A model generated the notes under the pieces. That model was not told the origin of the DNA. It made no database searches and worked only from the letters and a program-made list of their open reading frames with translations. 64,000 nucleotides of DNA from contig CAKJVC010000124.1 of NCBI GenBank assembly GCA_918026815.1, positions 186,001 to 250,000 of the forward strand, in the 5' to 3' direction. Below are positions 60,298-64,000 of the stretch, one piece after another. This DNA comes from Chalara sp. BL73 (lineage: Eukaryota > Ascomycota > Leotiomycetes > Helotiales). Both the position numbers and the translations under genes were made by a program. Each line of letters begins with the position of its first letter. The first letter of the stretch is position 1.

Positions 60298-63132
60298 ATG
60301 GTCAGGCACAGTCAGGAAGGAGAGCAGCTTCTGCCAGATGAGCAGGGCGAGCGGAGGCGACAATCGAATGACTCTGTGTCATCTGCTTCTACGACGAGTC
60401 TTGTTTTCGATCGTATTGGGGCGCGCGCAGAAGCATCAGAGAAACCAATAAACAGCGCCGCGTCCAAGTATCCTCCTCGGGGCGACTCCCTACCATATGC
60501 CGACGACGATAGCGCGAGCAGGTCTCGCGATGATGAGGAGAAAGATGAAGATCTTGAAAACGGGCCGTTCCTGAACAATTCTCCCCCTAGTGATAAAGAG
60601 GTGGATAAGAAGTTTCGGCGATTGATATGGATTGTTGGGGGCATATTCATTGGCGCATGGCTTCTGGCATTGGTTCTTTTCCTTGGACCTCAGGCATATC
60701 GGCACCCTTCTGAGATTCCTCATGATCCTGCTGCGACCGCATCGAGAGGAAATCGAAAGCAAGTCACATTGGATCAAGTAATGAGCGGACAATGGCGAGC
60801 ACGGCATCAAAGCATAAGCTGGATTGAGGGTGCTAAGGGAGAGGATGGATTGCTACTAGAACAAAATGTACCAGGGAAGGACTATTTAATCGTGGAAGAT
60901 ATCAGAGGCAAAGATCCGAACGCTGCGAATGCCCAAGCGACAAAAACCTTGATGAAGACAGGATTTTATCGGTATGGGAGTCAAGGCCTCTCCCCGAGGA
61001 AAGTCTTCCCAAGTAAAGATTTGAAGAAAGTACTCTTCGCGACCGATGTCGAATCCAATTGGCGACACTCCTTTTATGCAAAATACTGGATTCTTGACGT
61101 AGAGTCCCAGAATGTTGAACCTTTGGATCCAGCAAACAAAGATGAAAGGATTCAGTTGGCAACCTGGAGCCCGAAAAGCGATGCAATTGTGTTCACCAGG
61201 GATAACAATCTGTTTCTTCGGAAACTCTCTTCCACAACAGTAACCCAGATAACAAAGGATGGTGGCTCGGAGTTCTTTTATGGTGTGCCAGATTGGGTCT
61301 ACGAGGAAGAAGTGTTCCAAACTAATACTGCTACCTGGTGGGCAGCCGATGGTAAATATCTGGCTTTTCTGCGCACCAATGAGTCAGAGGTTCCCGAATA
61401 CCCCATTCAATACTTTGTCTCCCGACCCAGTGGCAAAAACCCTCTGCCTGGAGAAGAAAACTACCCAGAAGTCAGACAGATCAAATACCCTAAGGCTGGG
61501 GCGCCGAACCCTACAGTGGATCTTCTCTTCTACGATGTAGAGAAGAGTGATGTGTTTGAAGTCAAGGTCACCGGTGGCTTTGAACCAAAGGATTTGCTTA
61601 TCACTGAGGTTGTTTGGGCTGGCAATAAAGCCATCATTCGAGAGACGAACAGAGACAGTGATATTCTGCGAGTTGTATTGGTCGATGTTCCTGCCAGAAC
61701 AGGTAAAACGGTCCGAACCACTGATGTGCAAGCTCTGGATGGCGGATGGTTCGAAGTCTCCCAAAATACTCGGTATATACCGGCAGACCCTGCGAATGGA
61801 AGACAACACGATGGCTACATCGATACGGTTATTCACGATAATAACGATCATCTCGGATATTTCACCCCTTTGGACAACCCGAATCCAATAATGCTGACTT
61901 CTGGGAACTGGGAGGTTGTTGCTGCACCTTCAGCAGTCGACTTGAAAAAGAATCTAGTCTATTTTGTCTCTACAAAAGAGTCGTCTATTCAACGACATGC
62001 ATACAGCGTCAAGCTTGATGGCACAGATCTTCAGCCCCTTACAGATACCACCAAGGAAGGATATTATTCTATTTCTTTCTCAAGCGGAGCTGCGTACGCC
62101 CTTGTTAGTTATGACGGCCCGAATATCCCATCGCAGAAAGTCATCAGTACACCCAGTAATCCTGAGCACTACGAGGATGTAATAGAGACCAATGATGACC
62201 TAGCGGAGATGGCCAAAAAACATGAACTTCCCATCGAGATCTACTCCACTGTGAATATCGATGGTTTTGATCTCAATGTTGTGGAGCGCCGTCCACCACA
62301 TTTCAATGAGAAAAAGAAGTACCCAGTTTTATTTTACCTCTATGGTGGTCCTGTTTCACAGACAGTGAATAAGCAGTTTACTGTTGATTTTCAGGCTTAC
62401 GTTGCTGCTAACCACGGATACATTGTCGTCACAGTTGATGGTCGTGGCACTGGCTTCATAGGTCGAAAGGCTAGAACAATCATTCGAAATAACATTGGGT
62501 ATTACGAATCTCGTGATCAGATTGAAACAGCCAAGATATGGGCGAAGAAGAAGTATGTAGATGAAAGCAGGCTTGCCATCTGGGGTTGGTCTTATGGCGG
62601 TTTCATGACTTTGAAAACTCTTGAGCAAGATGCTGGTAAAACTTTCTCCTATGGGATGGCAGTAGCACCCGTCACAGACTGGCGATTCTATGATTCCATC
62701 TATACGGAGCGATATATGCATACGCCGCAGGAGAATCCCGGTGGATATGACAACACAAGCATCAGCAATATGACAGCCTTGCAACAGAACGTAAGGTTCT
62801 TGATCATGCATGGTGTTGCGGACGATAATGTGCACATGCAAAGCACACTTACTTTGCTTGATAAACTCGACATAGCGGGAGTAGAGAATTACGACATGCA
62901 TATGTTCCCTGACAGTGATCATGGAATATACTTCCACAATGCCAACAGGATTGTATATGATAGTAAGGCACCTCCTTCCCGTTCCATTCTTCCACTAACA
63001 AATAAATCAGAACTAGATAATTGGCTCATCAACGCATTTAATGGCGAGTGGCTACGAACCGCAAACGCCGTACCAATTAAATTAGGCGAAGCGAAACGAC
63101 GGAAGCGTCAGTCAAGCAAGCTCATAGCATAG
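60298..63132 (+). CDS. dapB: Vacuolar dipeptidyl aminopeptidase (type IV, DapB/Ste13 family)
   Basis: One intronless frame of 944 residues. The N-terminus is a hydrophilic cytosolic tail (about residues 1-105) followed by one transmembrane anchor at about 108-130 ([21 protein letters not shown]), a type II membrane topology. The beta-propeller region has [55 protein letters not shown], and the substrate-N-terminus-binding double Glu in DWVYEEEVF. The alpha/beta-hydrolase part has the nucleophile GWSYGG with Ser765, Asp842 in HGVADDNVH and His875 in DSDHGI. These mark an active S9B serine dipeptidyl peptidase, which removes X-Pro/X-Ala dipeptides. Without a transmembrane retrieval assay, vacuole versus late Golgi cannot be told, but the length and tail fit DapB of aspergilli. 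Confidence 0.95.
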   Translation: MVRHSQEGEQLLPDEQGERRRQSNDSVSSASTTSLVFDRIGARAEASEKPINSAASKYPPRGDSLPYADDDSASRSRDDEEKDEDLENGPFLNNSPPSDKEVDKKFRRLIWIVGGIFIGAWLLALVLFLGPQAYRHPSEIPHDPAATASRGNRKQVTLDQVMSGQWRARHQSISWIEGAKGEDGLLLEQNVPGKDYLIVEDIRGKDPNAANAQATKTLMKTGFYRYGSQGLSPRKVFPSKDLKKVLFATDVESNWRHSFYAKYWILDVESQNVEPLDPANKDERIQLATWSPKSDAIVFTRDNNLFLRKLSSTTVTQITKDGGSEFFYGVPDWVYEEEVFQTNTATWWAADGKYLAFLRTNESEVPEYPIQYFVSRPSGKNPLPGEENYPEVRQIKYPKAGAPNPTVDLLFYDVEKSDVFEVKVTGGFEPKDLLITEVVWAGNKAIIRETNRDSDILRVVLVDVPARTGKTVRTTDVQALDGGWFEVSQNTRYIPADPANGRQHDGYIDTVIHDNNDHLGYFTPLDNPNPIMLTSGNWEVVAAPSAVDLKKNLVYFVSTKESSIQRHAYSVKLDGTDLQPLTDTTKEGYYSISFSSGAAYALVSYDGPNIPSQKVISTPSNPEHYEDVIETNDDLAEMAKKHELPIEIYSTVNIDGFDLNVVERRPPHFNEKKKYPVLFYLYGGPVSQTVNKQFTVDFQAYVAANHGYIVVTVDGRGTGFIGRKARTIIRNNIGYYESRDQIETAKIWAKKKYVDESRLAIWGWSYGGFMTLKTLEQDAGKTFSYGMAVAPVTDWRFYDSIYTERYMHTPQENPGGYDNTSISNMTALQQNVRFLIMHGVADDNVHMQSTLTLLDKLDIAGVENYDMHMFPDSDHGIYFHNANRIVYDSKAPPSRSILPLTNKSELDNWLINAFNGEWLRTANAVPIKLGEAKRRKRQSSKLIA

Positions 63133-64000
63133 CGTGTATATTTAAGGTTGTGAGGAGTTACGGAGTTGAAAGGCTGTTTTTTCTGTAAAGGTAGAAGATT
63201 TGGTCTAATATCTACTATTAACTTACCTTAACCTACCCTCTCACACCATAAAACCTATTTTGATATAGGAATCTAAAGTGTTGGTCTACATCGACTTTAG
63301 ATGTGTTGCGGACACAAAGATTTGAACGGACGGATTCATTCCATTTCTTTCTCTTATCCTGATTTTGTTTCCAAATTATGTGCAACAAACTGCCAAGTGG
63401 CTTTTCTTTCAACCTTTCCTGGACTCTGCTCAACGCCCGAAGGAACCCGAACATGCCAAGACTTCGCATCCTACAGACAGGCAATGCATCAACTTTTGGC
63501 ATCAGTTCCCCAAAAAATTTCCTTCTCACCGACGAGATGGAGGTTCCACGGATAACTCCATCGAAACATCAACTCCATAGACAAAGTCGCATATCTCAAC
63601 CTGAGTTATGATATCATCAGCCAGGAAACGCTCTTCAGACAGATGTTTTCCTCCTCACAGACGAGGGTTTTTCAGCTGATGTATCAGAAGCTATGTTCAG
63701 TTGATGCCCCAGCTCTCAGCGGCCCTTTCAGACAAGGGGTATTGTTACTGATGTATCGCTTCGATTTCGGGCAGGGTAATTAGTGTATGGTTGCTTCGAT
63801 CAGCCGCACTTAACTGAGGTGACGACTTGCTCTTTCTTTCTCGCGCCGCCCGTCACCTACTTGCCTCCCAGCGTGGTTCCAATTATCGTTCCTCGCCCTC
63901 TAGCGGAAGGCTATCCCGCCCCGTCTCGTACTCGGGGCATTCAGCTGTTGAGGGGCGAGGTACTCATCTACGTCAGGCACAGACCAGCTGTTGTCCTCAC
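63133..64000. other. Region downstream of dapB to window end
   Basis: About 870 bases. The overlapping short frames at 63233-63611 have no domain. The last 180 bases become GC-rich (from about 63820) and are open in one plus frame to the window edge, which could be the start of a neighbouring gene. No assignment is possible. Confidence 0.45.

Noticed and set aside
63301..63611. Overlapping short plus frames downstream of dapB
   Set aside because: They overlap in different frames and have no family match, so they are probably chance frames.
1..64000. CRISPR array, rRNA or tRNA genes
   Set aside because: No regularly spaced repeats and no rRNA- or tRNA-like sequence were seen. CRISPR is not expected in a fungal genome.

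Overview
The window is nuclear DNA of a filamentous ascomycete (Pezizomycotina). The signs are short introns of about 45-140 bases with GT-AG ends, and fungus-specific families: HET, NACHT-ankyrin, HeLo, DUF4246, Clr5, the fungal rhodopsin-like membrane family and LtrA. A member of the Leotiomycetes is my guess from gene style; nothing in the sequence proves it. Gene models were built by hand from reading frames and splice sites. For every multi-exon gene called intact below, the splice phases close and the exon sum is a multiple of three.

Layout. 1-7.4 kb is core: a steryl-ester-hydrolase-type lipase (minus, C-terminus off the window) is divergent from a complete five-exon PEX6 peroxisomal AAA ATPase. 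7.4-28 kb is gene-poor and accessory. It holds a decayed Ty3/Gypsy reverse transcriptase fragment, a broken LtrA-family membrane protein gene, an F-box-like gene (minus), a DUF4246 gene (minus), a six-exon rhodopsin-like membrane protein gene and a 717-residue orphan. Long stretches between them show no gene.

28-38 kb is the most striking part. A 1864-residue STAND protein (helical N-terminus, NACHT, long ankyrin array, C-terminal SPRY) converges on a gene whose product joins a HeLo-type domain to tandem Spa2-homology repeats and three PPxY motifs. HeLo proteins are cell-death effectors in fungal incompatibility, and STAND/effector gene neighbours are a known theme, so this may be an NLR-effector pair of unusual design. 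That link is inference.

39-49.4 kb returns to ordinary genes: an NTF2-like conserved protein with C-terminal GDGMGG repeats, a Clr5-domain protein, a small orphan, and a gluconokinase-like protein with a damaged P-loop. 50-59.5 kb is accessory again: an intact HET gene, a secreted six-hairpin glycosidase with 12 exons (minus), and a dead HET gene with three in-frame stops and a frameshift. 60.3-63.1 kb holds a vacuolar dipeptidyl aminopeptidase (DapB type), followed by apparently non-coding DNA to the end.

No tRNA, rRNA or CRISPR array was seen.
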